64,000 bases of DNA from Lichenostomus cassidix (Eukaryota; Chordata; Aves; Passeriformes; Meliphagidae), in the NCBI GenBank assembly GCA_008360975.2, contig CM039182.1, forward strand, positions 88,257,405 through 88,321,404, written 5' to 3'. A program made the translations under genes and the position numbers. The notes beneath the pieces were generated by a model. The model did no database searches and was not told where the DNA came from. It saw only the letters and a program-made list of their open reading frames with translations. Shown here piece by piece: positions 1 to 13,539 of the stretch; within the stretch, counting starts at the first letter, position 1; every line of letters starts with the position of its first letter.

Positions 1-2545
1 TTGATTGTTTCTCCCTAAAGATGTAGTTTTATTACTGCTGTTTCTGTTAGCCACTTACATCAAGGTAGCGTCGAAGAACCTCATTAAAAGTTCAGAGCTA
101 CTTTGCCCTAGACACTGCATGGACATGTAAGAGAACCCAAAATTCACGGTCAGTGTTTCAGACCAGATTCAGCTGAAGGCTGCAACAGGTAAGATGCTGT
201 GAACATATTGGCAAATGTGAGTGTGGTCATGAAAACAGGGGCCCTGTTCACACTGAGTGCTCGAGGAAGATGAGTTAACCAAATTTGTTAAACCTGTGCC
301 TAATATGGCTACATTGTATTAGAGCCACATTATTCTTGGAAGAGAGTATCCTCATGCAATGTCTTCTGCCTGCTCCTTTCTTTCTTTCTCTCCTAACTAC
401 CACAGAAATCTCAGACCACTCCTGGCCTTGCCACTGGGGACTGCCATTATCTGTAAGGCATTGTGAGAGAAACGTGCTTGAAGGTTGGCTGCAAAGCAGG
501 GTTTTGTGAAGGGGTTTTTCTCATTGGCATGGACCAGAAATACAGTTTGACAGAGAAGGTGTTGTGTGTGTGTGTTTCTGTGTGTTTCCCTGTTTAGGGC
601 TGAAGGGATTGGGAAACTGAGGGGGAAAATTGACAGCAAAATAAATTAATACATCTGGTAGTTAGAACAGGGCAGTGAAGTCTAATAAGAAAGGCATAGT
701 AATGTGTTAACTCAGTCAGTGGAAGTGCATAAGTGTGATGATACAGTTGGAGAAATGAGGGAGGAGGGAAGTTCTAGCAGTTATTAGTGAATGTGATTTG
801 GATGTCAGCCTTCCATAAGAGGAAATTATGCAAGTAAAAAGTCTGAGAAAATTTGATTTGGAAACCATTCCCTTGCACAATTGCCTCTTCTTTTATCCTT
901 CCTTTTTTCCTGCAGGGACTCAGGAAGACTTAGCAGGATAGTGTAGCTGGCAATAGAAGGAGCAAGAATACGCGGGGGAGCAGAATAACCAGCATTGCCA
1001 GTGCTGCTGTTCTAATGCAGTATGTTTCTTGATGATGTCAGAAGCATAAGCTGCCTTCAGCTCTGGCTGAAAAAGTAGGTCCTGATTGGCTTTTCTTTCT
1101 TTCTTTTCCTCCCGCTTCTTCCAGAAGTGTAAGAAGTAGGAAGAAGATAGAATTTAGTAGGTTTGGTGTTTTCTCCTGTTCTTGAGTTCTGCTTCCCCAA
1201 CTTCTGCGCTTTTATCAGCTGTGGATCTACAGGAGCTGCAGTTTGTACAGTGTTGGAAAAGGAGCAGACCTAGAGGTGAGAGGACAAGTGCCTCAGAACT
1301 TTGTCGTTTCAAAACAAAGTTGTGAAGCTGCAGTGGGTTTGGACTAATTTACTTGGAAGATGTGTCTACCAGGACTTCATATACTTTGGTGATACTTCTC
1401 AGAAAAAACAGCTTGTACAGTTGGACATATCCAGGTCCCAGTTACCTAGAAATAATCACACTGAGTGCCATAGTATATAATTTTGGCAAAATATTTCATG
1501 AACCTTATTACTTTTATCAATCAGTGTGGGTTTTTTTAAAGAGGCATGAAGTTATTAACATTTGCTTTCCATAGATCCATACTCAACAAGAATTTTATTA
1601 CCCTACTTAAATTATTTTTTATAAGTCCATCCACTGAGAGGTGCTTGTGCAAGTAAAATTTTTGTACTTGATATTGATTCTTTTAATATATTATCAGAAC
1701 TTAGATATTTGTTGTTGTTTTTTGTTTTTTTTTATTCCATCCTTTGGAGCTTCCCCACCAAGTTAACATACATAACATGTAGTTTTAGCAGTTGTTTTTT
1801 AGCATGTGGTTTAAGTATGCTTTCATTGAGAAATATGCCTTTAAATTGTCCTTAGCACAGGCATAATAATAGATTGAGTTGTTTTGCTTCCCTTCCCTTA
1901 TCAATTTTCTACAATTCCTACGCTGTGATTTATATTTATCATCAGCTTCTTGTTTCTTTAATCAGCAAGCAATGCTTTCATAGCTGCTGTCATACCTGTT
2001 AGGGTAGTTTTAATTGGTAAAGGCATCTTTCTTAATTGCTTCAGGCAGAAAATTTTCAGACATGTACTGAAATGCTTTTACACAGTTCCCAGGTATCATT
2101 CATTTTTTTTGCTTAAAATATTTTCCCAGTGGATTTGGTCATATATTAATACAATTTTTGAGCTCTTTTGGTGGTGCAAGGGTTTGAGGCACAGTGATAT
2201 TAGGAAGCAGACAATAGTGGAGCTACTTATTGTATGAATTTTTCTTCTCCCACTTCATTGATAGTTCCCTGGCTGTGCATATATATTAGCAGTGTTCTTA
2301 AAATTATGAATTTCTAAAATGAGTAATGTTTATGTCTGGCACAGTGGTGTGAAGTAAAAGGGCATATGTTTTGGTTCACAGAACTGTAGAACATTGATTT
2401 TTTTAAACAAAAAGACCAAATTTTAAAATAACATCGAATAGCATTCCTGAATTCTGTGTTGCTCAGGAAGCCATCCGAATTTTCAGACAGCAGAAGTTTA
2501 AAGCCACATCATTTTCCTCTCAGTGGAGAGTTCAAATTCAAGGAG
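1..2545. other. Noncoding DNA, no gene seen
   Basis: AT-rich unique DNA with stop codons in all frames at short intervals. The longest open frames are about 80 residues and look random: no domain, no signal peptide, no splice-linked neighbour. A short TG-rich run lies near 560-590 and a pyrimidine-rich stretch near 1090-1125. I recognise no repeat family here. Confidence 0.6.
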
Positions 2546-2582
2546 ATCTATCTGTCTGTCTGCCTATCTATCTATCTATCTG
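2546..2582. repeat. TATC/TGTC tetranucleotide microsatellite
   Basis: Short interrupted tetranucleotide array: TATC units, then TGTC units, one TGCC, then TATC units, followed by a T run. The TATC-to-TGTC change is a typical point-mutation variant of one array. Confidence 0.9.
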
Positions 2583-3705
2583 TTTTTTTGTTTTTATCAT
2601 GGTTAGTACAGACCAGTTCCAAGATGAGAACATGTACCCTTTTCTTAAGTATCCCACATTATGTTTGAGCTCCTGTCTTTCAAGCAGTGCCAGGACAGAC
2701 ACTGATGCTCTCATTGAATCAATCATGCTTTCATTTAGTACATGAAAAACCCTTGCTGATGAGAATTATCCATATTGGTACAGCTGTCTGAAAAAATAAA
2801 ATATATTGGTTAGTTGCAAAGATGCTACTCTGCCTGATGCTGCATGTTCCTGTGTATGAGTTAACATTATTAAGATCATGTGAACACTCTGTCTCTGCAG
2901 TCTTAAATACACATTTTAGTTTTTCACAAGTGGATGTAATATTATTTAATTTGATAACAAACAAAATAAACCTAAACACGTGGCTGAATTTGTGAATATA
3001 CATGGCAGCTGCAAAACCATAAGAATGTGTGAGAATTTTCATGTTTTTTTCTGGAAACAAACCCAGCTTTTGACTGTGTGACTGAAATCTGTGGGTATCA
3101 TTTACCTTTTATTGTCACAACCTTCTTCTTCTACAAGAATGAAAATAAATATCTTCCTCTTTTATAGTCTACAAAAGATAAATTCTTGTCTGCTCTTGCT
3201 GGTGATATAATTTTTCAAATAGCCACAGTGATTGAAGTCTTGAGTGTATGAATAGAAAATTGAAATTGTTTAGTTGAAAGAGAGTCATATGAAATTTGCA
3301 AGCATGCAGCAGGAGCAGACTATGAAGATAAAAATAAGATCAGTTTTGGTTATAATAAATGCTAAAGCTAATAATGAGAAAAAAACCAAAACAAACTACA
3401 CCAAACCGCAAGGCTTTCACAGGCAGACTTGCGAATTTTGTGAACATTATAAAAAGTATAATAGTTTTGTATCACGTCTGGTGTTTCTTCAAAAAATCTG
3501 CTCTAATTACTGACCTATAATAAATCTGCCAGATTGCTTCTGTCACATTTGAAACTTATTCGACAGGGTCTTTTACAAGATCTCTTTGTTGTTCCTGAGT
3601 TTTTCCTATGCACACGAATACAATAACACTGTCAAATAAAAATGCAAATATTTTAATTACTACTGTCAGTTTGAGGGTGAAGAACTCTCTATTTTTTTTT
3701 TTAAA
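2583..3705. other. Noncoding DNA, no gene seen
   Basis: AT-rich unique sequence. A 109-residue open frame on the minus strand (2731-3060) has no recognisable domain and ordinary AT-rich composition, so I treat it as chance. Confidence 0.55.
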
Positions 3706-3763
3706 TTGGACTCAGTGATCTTAAAGGTTTTTTCCAAACTAAATGATCCTATGTTTCTATGAA
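3706..3763 (+). mobile_element. CR1 LINE 3' end, short fragment
   Basis: The run 'ttggactcagtgatcttaaa' followed by 'ggttttttccaaactaaatg' and 'atcctatgtttctatga' matches the end of the CR1 consensus known from birds, including the short terminal repeats based on TTCTATGA. Only about 58 bases remain, as is usual for severely 5'-truncated CR1 insertions. No coding part is left. Orientation is plus because the terminal repeats are at the right-hand end. Confidence 0.85.
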
Positions 3764-6700
3764 ATACTTCCAGTGTCTTCTAGATAGTGATTTTCTGTCC
3801 CATTTGTGAAGATAAAGTCACCATTATGGCTTTACTTTTAGTTTGGCTTTGTATGCATTTTGTGGCAATGGATTCTCAATTTTCTAAGTATATAGGGAAG
3901 CTGAGATAATTTACTATTTAGTGAAAGAGTGATGTTAGGTAAAAGTTTCATACTTCAGATGAGTTTTATCTGAGTTCAGTTTTTTCAAATTTAAAACAGC
4001 AGTATATTTATTACAAAAGTGATTTTAATTTTAAGTAAATACTGATGTTCTGGGCTGCTCCCCAGAACCATACCTTTCAGATGCTTTGGTAGAGAAGCTG
4101 TAAAATGAGTAGAACTGTTGCATTAGGATCCATAGCTGCATTCTTTCTCTCTCAAATAGGGTTTGTGTTTACACTGAGTGTGCTTGAGGTCAAAATGACA
4201 CTCAGGGAATAAAGTGGGACCTAGAAGCTGCCTTGGAGAACTGAGCTTTCAGTATTTACCTGATCTGAGTTATGTAGCTTGTACTGAGACTTGAGTGTTC
4301 ATTAGCTGATAATACCACGAAGATACTATCTACTACTATGGTTTAGCAATAAATTGATTTAAACCCTTAATTCCCAGAGATGAGTGATTATGTCATCATC
4401 TTAGTTTTCATTCAGAAACTTGAGGATGTTATCAGTCTTCCTAGTGGTGTGAAGAGGTTGAGAACAGTCCTAAAGCACCAAACCAAAATGTCAAATAAAA
4501 AGATGTTAATATTTTCATTTTTTCCTCTATCCTTATGTTTTCTTTTTTTTTGTGGCTTTTTTTTTTTTTTAGTGTTTTTTAACATTCTGATGATGATTTT
4601 TGGGTCCCAGCAATGATTTCTTGTTTAGTGTTTGATGTTGCCCCACTAACACTCAGACACTCGGCAATTGTTGAGCTGCTATGACTACTGAGCACAACTC
4701 CTGGATATCACCCCCACCCTCCCCAATGTATTGAAAGGTAATATCTAACAACTGTTTTTTGCTAATAACTCATCTGTGTTCTTAACATAAAATTCCAGAT
4801 TAGATGCTTATTAATGTTGCACCTATGCTTTAGCAAAAATGATGATAAGCTATGAATGAGCTATAAGCCACATAACCCTTCTCTACCTGGTATCACGTAT
4901 TGCTGCCTTTATTGGTAGTTCTTGAGTAGTCTTGGTGACACAGAGAGATGCAATGAACAGGGAACTCTTTAGAGCTGCATTGAAAAGCAAAGGCAAGCCA
5001 GAACATATTTTCCTAGCTTGATTTTATTTTTTTGTGTTTGAATTCTGTGCTAAACATTGAGAACCAAGGTTAAAGGTACAAGATAAAGGGTTGTTAATGT
5101 GAATTGTTACTGGGAATAACACTTGAAATATGATTCTTTGGAATATAACTCTTTGGAATAACTAACAGTATTGCTTTTTGATCTTTAATGACAAGATTAA
5201 TTGCCCAAGTTTCTATCTGTTTGACTGACAGCCCTGTTTTTTTAAAGGCAGCTCCTGCAATAGGGCTTTTCTCCAGCATCCCATCCTAAGGATTTCCACA
5301 TGGAGGGGCATAAATGAAAGGGAGGATGATCTAGGTTAGATATTGGAATGTCCCCTAAGTGTGAATGCAAGCTTACATGTGATTACAGGTCTCTTGTGTC
5401 AGTGTTTTCTTTTGCTATTGGTGTCATGAGCTCCTTTGCAAGAGGAGTCCATGCAGACAGTAACAGAGATGATAGCTGAAGTAAAGGACAGTGGTGATGT
5501 AGGAGAAAATGATTTTAAGCCTTTTGAGACATCCTGCAAGGCTAAAAGATAAAGCTTGACTTAATGAAAATTAGCTTAAGTGTTCTGTACTGTAATACTA
5601 TGAAGTTGGAATGCAATGCTTTACCATCTGTGCTTTGGTCAGTGAGAGAAACCCTTCTAAAACTTAGTGAGGCAAAGAGAGGGTCTGACCTGAGGAAGAG
5701 GAATGTTTGGCCTGTGAATCAAGCCAAGGGAAAAGTCCATCTGGGACATTTTGCAAGGCTGGAAAAACTGCATTGCCAGGACAAAATGCTGGGGTTTTTT
5801 TTCATTTTGCAGGCAGAGAGACTAAACATCTCAAGTCATTGCTAATTAACATTTAACATATAAGCAGTCTGAATCCTGTTTAGATCAGCTGAGATTGAAA
5901 GTGTACACATCAAATGAAGGCTTAGTAGCTATACCTTTAAATGAGTTTGGTGAGTCTCTGCTCTTTCCCCCATGACACTGATTATGATGGATCTCTCCCT
6001 AGTGCTGTTCACAATGCCTAACACACAGGACTATGACTTTTCAGGATCCTCTGCCAGAGACTCTTGTGTTGATTGCAGGCTGCAGGTTTCTAAAAGCTGG
6101 CAAAACTCAGTATCACAGGGATGTTGAAGCAAAGGAATTCTTAGAAAGTCTGATTATAGTGAATAGTTGAGACTGAATGTTTACATTAAAAAATTACATT
6201 TCTCATATTCTTGTGACTTTTGGCTTCTGAACATTTTCTTCTGGAAATACCATGAAGATACTTCATTTTCCATAGTTCTGCATATACCATATATGCATGT
6301 ATATTCCATACTTTTCCATATCTTTCTTGTTTCAAAAGTGGTGGTGAGGGAAATGAAAAATGTTGCTTGTTTATTTATGTCATGTTTTGAACCATGATGG
6401 TTAGTGTCATTCCTGAAATTTTGTGATGAAACTGTGATAGAATGCAACATGAAGTGGCTGACATAAAATAGGGCATCCATTCTGTTAATTAAATTTGTAT
6501 TCGTAAATATGCTAACACAGGCTTAGATATTTTTTGAGAAAAGATCACAAACAATGTATGATTCATTTTCCATTTCTTTTGTGATTCAGAGATGCAATCT
6601 GAAAGTGGGCTGTTGAGACTATCCATGCTATCTCTGGAATAAAGCACTTACAGCCAGAGTGGGGTATTCTATACCTAAGTGAATTTAGAAACAATAATGC

Positions 6701-7758
6701 ATTTTATATTCTACAGAAGTAAGGGTTCTTGAATGACTGGGGTAGATACAAGAAACCAGAAATCAACTGTACTTTATGGACTCATAAGAAAATGAAGATG
6801 AAAACCCCCTTGATTCATTAAAAAAAAAAAAAAAAAGCTCCTGGATGATTTAAAGCAAGATTAACAAATCACTACAATGCAATTTATGGCTTTAGATAAT
6901 GGGAGGTCAAACATGTATTACCAGCTGACTTAAATTTGATTTGACTGAAAGATAAAATTCCGCTACATGAACTATATTAACTGAAAGCCTCTGCTTTACA
7001 TTTCTCACTGATGGCACCCTGGGGAGGCAACTTTCTTGGCATTTCACATCCAATTTAAGCACATCATTGATGAAAAGATGGCTAAATTGGTGCGTCATTT
7101 TGTAACAAAATATCTCACAAATTGTTTATCTGATCAATGGAGAATGCAGTCTCAAGCTGTTCAGGGCTAATGTGCTCATTGCACTGAAATAGTAAGTTAT
7201 TGACTGTCAGAGGGACCTGGGAATTTCTAAACTCAGTTCAGATTTCCTGAGTGTGAGTAACATATTGCATCAGAATAGTAGGTTGTAAGATATTAACTCT
7301 GCTAGCTGAATTCTCGCTGAAACCAAATAGATGTGAGCAGAGGGCACTAAGCACTTAGTGGGAAATGTTCAGCTTCTCATATGATCAGGCTGCAGAGGGT
7401 AGAAAGGGGTCTTATTCTTACCTTACTTATGCATATTTTACATCCCTGCAATTCAACTGACTTTATTTGACAAAGTCCTGCAGCATAAGAGGGAAAGTTA
7501 TGCCATATATGTTATATATAAAATGTGATTTTCAGAGCTATAGTGAGATATTTTGGTGCCTGGGACAGGATGGGACCACTCCTTCCAGATGGGAAGCATC
7601 TGGGGCCTCCTTAGGGCCAGAGTCATGTGGATAATCCCTGGGGAAATGCCTTCTCTTCAGACATAGGCTGAGCTAGCCCTCAGGGGAACTGGGTGGACGT
7701 GGTGTAGAGGGAACAGGGAACCATCATGTGAAGGAACAAGGTATGAAGACAGGGTAGA
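3764..7758. other. Noncoding DNA, no gene seen
   Basis: Unique AT-rich sequence. It includes T-rich runs near 4540-4571 and a 17-base A run at 6820-6836. Open frames of up to 99 residues overlap on opposite strands (for example 6167-6397 plus and 6181-6480 minus) and have no recognisable domain. I see no mobile element boundary. Confidence 0.55.
6820..6836. repeat. Poly-A run (17 A)
   Basis: Uninterrupted A run. No target-site duplication and no recognisable retroposed sequence upstream, so it is not called as a retroposon tail. Confidence 0.85.
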
Positions 7759-7860
7759 TATTCCTTTTCTCCTTTTTACTTTGGCAGCTATATTTGCAGG
7801 AGCTGATGCTATTCCTTTTCTCCTTTTTACTTTGGCAGCTATATTTGCAGGAGCTGATGC
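7759..7860. repeat. Exact 51-bp tandem duplication
   Basis: Two adjacent copies, 7759-7809 and 7810-7860, are identical over all 51 bases. Identity stops at both outer edges: the base before copy 1 differs from the last base of copy 1, and the base after copy 2 differs from the first base of the unit. The unit is a multiple of three, so it duplicates 17 residues in a minus-strand open frame of 69 residues (7657-7866) that is otherwise unconvincing. The lack of any mismatch suggests a recent event or an assembly artefact. Confidence 0.95.
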
Positions 7861-10584
7861 CCACATTGCATCCTAAGGATAGGGAACCAGCTCCCTGACT
7901 GCATCCACGTTCAGCTGGACTCAGTCCTGGTCCCACAGGAATGCAGAGTTGTATTACTTATGCACCCTTCTCCCTAGCTTTCCATTTTTTATGCTTTACT
8001 GTTTCTTTTTTTCTCTACCATTTTTTCCCAAAAGGAAGAAGATAAGAATGATTAAGAATGGTTTTCTCAAGAAGCAAACCCCCAGGAACTCTGTGTTTAG
8101 CAAGCAAGGCTCCTGTCTCTACAAGGCTGGCCTCATTCACTGTAGATATGGAAGAGAATGAATTGTGTGATATAAGTTCATTATTTATTTATTTTCCTAG
8201 AAATGTTCAGTCCACCATAGAGAGAACTCACAGACAGAAGGAAACATAAAACCAGAGTGGTCGGTGGTTATTTTTAGTGGAAGGAAAGTGCTCTTTTCCC
8301 AAGGTTGAGTGAGGAAAAATCTTCTTTCTTTGCAGTCCATGGACTTAGGACCCTGCAAATCTTGGCTTACATATCCCTCCTGCATGGGAGTTGGTAAAAG
8401 AGTGGAAAAAAGGTGTCAAGTGCTTGTAATAGGAAATCACCTTCACTGGTGGTATGTAGGATATTCCAAGGTGAGTGCTCCCTGGTCCCTTGTTGAAGCT
8501 GGTCTGCTGTGAACAATAGATTTCAGTGTTATGCTTACAGGTGAGTGCAGCACTGCAGGCTGCTGACTTATGTGTTTATCTGAGAGCGAGAAGCAATAGG
8601 TTCCATGCCCTTCCCCTCCATTAGCTACTGTAATTAAGTAATAAAAATTTCTGTGGTTACTTTATTCAATCAAAAATACTAGATTCTGTTCAGTGCTCTA
8701 ATTTCATTTTGTTTGACTGAAACTGGTAGTTTTGTTAATGGAATACAGATCATGCTTCCATGAGGAGAGGGGACACTCTTACACTTAAAGCAGGTATCAG
8801 TGACATAGAAAACTCAGTTTGCTCTGCACCAGTGATGTGCAGTGTTACAGAGGCCAGATGGCCAAACTGCAGTCCTTTTCTCTTGTCTGACTTTTGCAAG
8901 GTAAATAGTCCTAGGCTTGCTCGGTCCTTGGATAACAGTTCTAGGAAATCGCAGAAAGCAGAGAAACAAACTAAAGAATATTGTTTTGTCACTTACATCA
9001 AAGACACTGAACAAGTAGATAGATTAAATTTTGACACCCTGTTATGGTTTGTGGAAAGCTGGTGAGAAGAAAGGTATTGCCTAAGACCTGACTCTAATTC
9101 TAAGCATGTGTTCCAAAAAATTTTTTGGATGATAATTTGTCACTAATTTTATCCTCTTCTCCAACCCCTCCCCACCCTCCATGAAGGTGTTTATCTTCAG
9201 GAAAACATGAGTTTTCAAAACTCCTTAGGGCCTCTGACTGTGCCCAAACACTGATGGTTTCTTTGAGATCATACTTGTCGAGGCTACTGTGAAAACCAGA
9301 AATGTTAGAAAATGTTTTTGAGGAACTTGCTATCTAGAAACATCTGACTTAAAAAAAAAGTGTGTTAAATGAATGGCTTTTTCTCAATATAAGAAACAAT
9401 AGTAGTTTGATTATACATCTTTCATGATCTCAAAGATTGTTAGTATGATGACTCTATTAGCATATACTGTCAGCAGAGGAATTATATTGATGAAAAAATG
9501 CAATGGGCAAAATAGAACAAGGACAATGAAGGAAAATGCTCCTTATGAGCAAGTGCTTTGCTAGTTCTGTGGTGTTTTCATCATCCTTGAAGTAATAATG
9601 CCCTATTATTTCAAAAAATATATAGATTTGTAGATAATGGCAAAAGCAGAAAGCTGAATTTACCAGTTTTTAGTTAAAGATACTTTCTTTGTGTCCTGGT
9701 GTGTTCCTGATGTTTGCTCATTCTGGTTTTGTGCAAATGAGGATAGAGCTCTTTAAGTGTTATACAAAATTATTCTAGTCTCGTATTAATCTTGTGATAT
9801 GAGCTGTTCATGTGAAGTCATTCCTAAGAACTCTTGAGGATTCATTACCAGAATTACGGGCTTTATTTAAAATATTATTTTTACATGCGCAACCAAGAAT
9901 ACCAATTTTCTACCTAAGTGATAGTAAATGATTAGTTAATATTACTGCTACATTAAAATCATATCCTTTGAATCAGAGGAAGTAATGTGTCCTCAAGAAA
10001 TTAAATACTCTTACCTTTTACTAGATTATAGAAAACACATTCTTAAAAATACCTAGATCCAGAGCAATACTTTCCTCATTCAGCAACCAGGTAATTTTTT
10101 TGGTCTGACAGGTGACTCTTCAGAGTATTTTCCTCACCCAGTGATTAAAGCAAAGCCTAAAGAACACACATGAGTAAATCAAGGGACTGATGTTTGTGTC
10201 ACTCTCATTATTACAAGACATGGTAGTTCCCAAATGCCCCCAAATGCTGGAATTTGAGTTCTTCTGGTAAAAATGCATTTGGGATCATGAATCTCTCGAT
10301 TATCAGATCAAATCTAACACTTATATAAGTTCTTTCTTTTCCTAGTTAGGATGCTTTTCCAATCTACTAGCAAAGTAATTACCAGGCAGGTGTGGAGTTA
10401 GGAGGTGCAACAACAGTAACTCTTGAACTACAACTCTGTCCTTCCCAAATATATCTAACTACTTTTTCTAGTTATGAGGCATAGTAAGTGATAACACAAA
10501 TATTCAATCTCATTACCAAAGAAAGCCATTACAGTGATTAAACATCTGGAGAAAATGCCTTATGAGAAAAAAAACTGAAGGAGA
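7861..10584. other. Noncoding DNA, no gene seen
   Basis: Unique sequence without recognisable genes or repeat families. Three short open frames overlap at 8750-9065 on both strands. None shows a domain, and the overlap suggests locally fewer stop codons rather than a gene. Confidence 0.55.
9112..9129. repeat. Perfect 18-bp palindrome
   Basis: TCCAAAAAATTTTTTGGA reads identically on both strands. Six A then six T form the centre. With no loop it would extrude only as a cruciform. It could be chance in AT-rich DNA or a rigid A-tract bend. Confidence 0.9.
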
Positions 10585-10953
10585 GAGGTATTTTCACTCT
10601 GGAGAAGAAAAATCTCATAATGGAAGTCATCACCATCTTCCTTAAAGGGTGGCTACAAAGAGCGTCGGGGGTTTCTCTTCACAGGGAGTAATGTGGAGAC
10701 AACAAAAGGCAACAGGTACAAATTGTTCCAGGATAGGTTTCATCTTGAAATGAGAAAATTTTCAGAGTGAGAATAATCAATTAATCAATCACTGAAACAA
10801 CTTTCCTGAGGGTGTGAGAGTCCCCATCACTGAAGGTATTTGAGACAACTGGGTGGGTTACTAGCAAATCTCATGTAGGTTCCCTTCTCCATAAAAGGTT
10901 GAATGAGATGACGTTTCAAAGGCCTTCCAACCTGGGCAGTCATACAATTTTAT
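10585..10953 (+). mobile_element. CR1 LINE, 5'-truncated copy with RT C-terminal remnant
   Basis: CR1 copy in plus orientation. From 10651 one frame reads through the end of the CR1 reverse transcriptase ORF for about 39 codons, including 'YKLFQDRFHLEMRKF', which corresponds to the family's 'FKL..GRFRLDIRK' motif. After a stop and a frame change, the frame from 10818 reads 'ESPSLKVFE', the normal motif just before the CR1 stop. Then comes the 3' untranslated part ('aatgagatgacgtttcaaag', 'gccttccaacctgggcagtc'). Several stops and frame breaks make it a dead, fairly old copy. The terminal octamer repeats are degraded. Confidence 0.88.
10651..10850 (+). pseudogene. CR1 ORF2 (reverse transcriptase) C-terminal relic
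   Basis: Broken C-terminal end of the CR1 ORF2 protein, which in intact copies carries endonuclease and reverse transcriptase. Only the region after the polymerase domain remains. It begins in the frame of 10651, meets a stop near 10768 and continues in another frame from about 10818 with ESPSLKVFE. No catalytic residue is left, so there is no activity. Confidence 0.75.
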
Positions 10954-13539
10954 CTCATGCAGTCAGAGTTTTTTGCTATGTTTGCTTTTGAAGGACATCT
11001 CCTACTCGTCATGACTTCACAGTTTGATGCCTTCCTAAGCCCATTCAATAAACATGCCTTTTCAGTAAATTTCCTTAGAGCTATCAACACACATCCCAGT
11101 TTGGTGTCTCTTTGGCTCAGCTCATGCTATTCTATGTGCTTCATTAAAGAACCCTTTGACCCACATTTACTAGAAAGAAAACTGGTTTTAGCTACGTATT
11201 TTCCTCAGAATTTATTTCTAATCAGATGAGAAAGAATGTGTGTATGGTAGATACCAGTTTTGTGATGAGCTTTTGGATCTGATCTTTAATTACAGGTTAC
11301 CATGACTACATTGTTTGTTTCTTTTTTTCCCTGGCAAATGTCTTTTCTGATTTGTAGATATATTTAATTTGTGAAATGCTTCATATCTTAGTGCATTTAG
11401 ATTAGATTTAATATGAGTTTTTAATAGAGAAAAATAGTTCTTTTCAAAATATCTCAGCATGTATGCTATTCTTGTAAAAGTTAGTGGAAATGTTGGCCCT
11501 TGTACTGAAATAACACCAACTAACAGACGCAGAGCATCTATTTGTTTGTGGACAGTCAAGTTGTATTGAAAATTTGTAAATAAAAAAAAAAACCTGAATG
11601 AGTCAATAGGACTAGACTGAACAGACTTGACTGAGATAACGGTAGGCCTTCATGATATGGTAAATATTAGAGGTGCACTGTTATCTTATTATAACTCATA
11701 TTTTGCTATAGAATAGCATGCTCCGAGGCCTGTATTTATACTGCAATACAGTCCTGCCTCAGGCCTGTTTTGAGGTGTAAGGTGAAAGGACAAGTAGCTT
11801 TAGAACTTGAAAAGTAGATGCCTTTTACTGTAGCTATGTATGTAATACACAGCTGTATTCACGGGGTTATTGCCTGTGCTAATTGTGAGCAGTAAGGCTG
11901 GAGAATGTGTGTTCTAATGAATTGCTTCCCCTACTGTTCAAATATTTTCAGAGAGCAGGCAGAAACTCCAAAGAAAGAAATTCCAACTCCATTTGAGGGA
12001 CTCAAAGGTATATTGTTCAAAAGTTTTTGCTGTAGTAGTAGTATTATGGGATATCCAGTTAGAGCAGCAGCTTAAATGTTACTACACTTCTTCTAGTGAC
12101 AAGAGAGCTTAGCAAATACAACTCCCCAGTCTATTTAATCTCCACTAAGGATAAACATGTGGCAAAGAAAGAGTCTCTCCTACAAATAACCCATTATCCA
12201 CAGTGGTCTGATTGTTCTTTGCTTCTAGTGTAGTGTAAATCTGGAGTGGCCCTGTGTAATTATTGGAATGGTATAATCAAGTGCTGTGACAGAGCATCAG
12301 ATCTGCATCATGAAACTCTCTCTCAATTGAAATCAAGAAGAATTAGAGACTCGTCTCAGTGCTGGAGGGATTTCAGCTGCAAATATGTTACTAGAAATTA
12401 TAGTGAACTGCAGTGATATATAGAAGTAAATTTCAAAGTCACTGACCAAGGATTCAAGGCAAAAGAGACCTTCTGTGCTCCATCAAGCAGAAAAAGAAAA
12501 CAGTAATTTCCAAACTTTAAATGGGGTAAAGTAGGAGAATAATCATAATAAAAAAATTTAAAAAAAAAGAGTTACTAATAATGGTAGAAAGGGAATGGAA
12601 AACTAAAGGTAATTTTTTATGATTTCTATGCTTGTATTACACTGACAGGGAGTGTCACAAAAGATGTTGCAAGAAGAAATTTGGTGTGCCAGGGAATTTC
12701 AGACTAACACTAAGAAGGTCTGACTGTGGCCTGACCATTTAATTAGTGAGGGCAGATGCGTGGGAGGAATCATAATGCTAATTTTGCAGTTGCTGTACTG
12801 GGCTTTCCCTAGGTCAGCTGTGTGTAGTTCTTGGTGGTTCTGACCACAGAGCACTTACAGCAGTACGGTGAAAAAAAGGATGGTCTAATATGTATCTATC
12901 TAATAAGTAATAATTTGCTAGGGAAATTTCTGCCTCGCATTTCCAGTAGTTGTTTTGTCCTTACCTCTAAAGAAGGTATTTTATCTCCATTCGCTATAAG
13001 GATTGTAATTTAATTTTTAAGCCAGATCCATATTGCCCTTAGTCTTTGGGTCAATCTCATTGTAATATGACTTTATGTTTCTTTTATGTAGCTGAAAAGT
13101 TTTTTGCTATTTTTTCTCATTATTGTTGCAGGATCTTGCTCATTTTGCAATAATTTTTTTTTCTATGGAAACTCCTTTTGACCTCAGAGATACATTTACC
13201 AATTCTCTTTTCCCTTTCCTTAAAGACTTTCCATAGTGGACAAATAAGGAACAGCAAATAACAATGAAATCATCAAGACTGAGGTTCAGAAGGATCCTGG
13301 GAGGGATGTGAATGTCAGAAAACAGCATGACAAGCCATAAAAATCACAGATAAGTTTCTTTTGATGTTCTTCCACTATTAGAAATAAGCTGTCATCAAGA
13401 GAAGAGGGAACCAACAGAGGGTGACTGGAAAAATTACTTATTTGAATGTGGGGAAAAGGGAATATGTCATGCTTACTGCCTCTTTCAGTCTTTTTCAAAG
13501 CAAAATTCCAGTCAAGGTATATTCAGTTCAAATTCTGAA
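10954..13539. other. Noncoding DNA, no gene seen
   Basis: Unique AT-rich DNA. Open frames (10957-11229 plus, 11290-11559 minus, about 90 residues each) show no known domain. A-rich runs occur near 11579-11592 and 12548-12570. The stretch 11700-11950 is less AT-rich, but I see no clear signal in it. Confidence 0.55.

Noticed and set aside
7550..7600. 'tggtgcctgggac' as a retroviral primer-binding site
   Set aside because: Not an exact match to a tRNA 3' end, with no LTR boundaries or coding region nearby.
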